From Flavobacterium denitrificans DSM 15936 (GTDB taxonomy: Bacteria; Bacteroidota; Bacteroidia; Flavobacteriales; Flavobacteriaceae): a DNA stretch of 64,000 nucleotides. Under the pieces are notes generated by a model. It was not told where the DNA came from and ran no database searches. It worked only from the letters and a program-made list of their open reading frames with translations. Of this stretch, positions 63,466 through 64,000 are shown in pieces. Where the stretch lies: contig NZ_KE384377.1 of assembly GCF_000425445.1 (NCBI RefSeq), forward strand, positions 422,948 through 486,947, in the 5' to 3' direction. The stretch's first letter is position 1. Each line of letters opens with the position of its first letter. The position numbers and the translations under genes were made by a program.

Positions 63466-63999
63466 TTATTGCTTGATTGTCACCACTCTTTGTGGATATG
63501 GAATATCGATTTTCGCTTCATCAAAACGTTTTTTAATGCTTTGAAGCAAATCACAATACATAACAAAACCTTCGGTAGAGTTTTTTGCCCAGGCCCACGC
63601 TTTTAAATTTACGCTAGAATCTGCCAGCGCAACAACGCGAGCCACGACTAATGGTGTGTTTTGCTTTTTGGCTTCGGCAGTTCTGGTGTCAATAAAAAAT
63701 GGATGTTTGGCAATTTCATCTTGCATGATTTTTAATGCTTCTTCGATATTTGATTCATAGCCAATTCCGATTTCTATTATTTTACAGCATTTTGTGTCGT
63801 GCATATTGGTGTTTACAATAATTTGAGCGCTGATTACAGAATTAGGAATAATGATTCGGTTGTTTTCAGCATCTTTCAGAACAACTTGTCTTAAATTAAT
63901 ATCTTCAACTGTTCCGACAAAATTATTGATTGTGATTTTATCGTTGATTTTGAAAGGTTTGAAAATAACTAAAAATATTCCGCTAACAATATTGCTCAA
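63466..63999 (-). CDS. MscS-family mechanosensitive channel (5' end outside window)
   Basis: Only the C-terminal 177 residues are seen; the frame is still open at the right edge, so the first visible codon (TTG) is not the start. It begins at the end of the pore helix (NIVSGIFLVIFKPF), then the beta domain (KINDKITINNFVGTVEDINL, NRIIIPNSVI) and the C-terminal domain ending DIPYPQRVVTIK. It releases solutes during hypo-osmotic shock. Confidence 0.9.
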   Translation of the reverse strand: MSNIVSGIFLVIFKPFKINDKITINNFVGTVEDINLRQVVLKDAENNRIIIPNSVISAQIIVNTNMHDTKCCKIIEIGIGYESNIEEALKIMQDEIAKHPFFIDTRTAEAKKQNTPLVVARVVALADSSVNLKAWAWAKNSTEGFVMYCDLLQSIKKRFDEAKIDIPYPQRVVTIKQ

Positions 64000-64000
64000 C

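Overview
The window is chromosomal DNA from a member of the Bacteroidota, most probably a Flavobacterium. The reasons are: AT-rich core genes; promoters of the TTTG / TAnnTTTG type (clearest upstream of pyrE); family-typical genes such as an OstA-like LPS protein, a DUF349 protein, a RimK with an N-terminal protease-like domain and a LUD-cdsA-psd operon; and many short palindromic intergenic repeats. No tRNA, rRNA or CRISPR array was seen.

The window has two parts. Positions 1 to about 18,100 are accessory and differ in style from the rest. First comes the 5'-terminal 1,869 codons of a giant secreted repeat protein (beta-helix, Ig-like and MBG-type repeats; its 3' end lies beyond the left edge). 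Next are two phage tail-collar-domain genes and a TPR / membrane / LuxR-type HTH regulator, all on the minus strand. From about 9,600 to 18,100 lies a decayed conjugative or mobilizable element: a mobC (traG-like) remnant, relaxase mobB, mobA, a possible oriT, a DUF3408 gene, a small basic protein, two excisionase-like HTH proteins, a RloC/PrrC-like anticodon-nuclease candidate as cargo, and an IntDOT-like tyrosine integrase at the right border. Three promoter regions inside this element carry a shared array of GCCA words spaced 10 bp apart, and a 140-bp nested inverted repeat lies between two of its genes.

Positions 18,251 to 64,000 are ordinary core genome: rimK, clpC, gyrA, TPR and OsmC genes, DUF349, aroE, a class III aminotransferase, OstA, GH13 and GH130 carbohydrate enzymes, a LUD-cdsA-psd-ACBP-SOD operon (phospholipid synthesis plus a lipoprotein superoxide dismutase), ftsH-rsfS, birA, pyrE divergent from a NUDIX gene, an M14 peptidase, a DEAD-box helicase, phnA, coaD, ddl, a PASTA protein with rluD, a ModF-like ABC protein, sulfurtransferase, ThuA, DUF1398, an alpha/beta hydrolase and a partial MscS channel.

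The spaces between core genes hold hairpin terminators and several families of 8-bp-periodic repeats, often as inverted pairs around a terminator. A structured RNA candidate lies upstream of ddl. The observations most worth following are the phased GCCA arrays, the stand-alone RloC-like nuclease, the collar/adhesin/regulator cluster, the octamer repeats, and the pyrE promoter that overlaps the start of the NUDIX gene.
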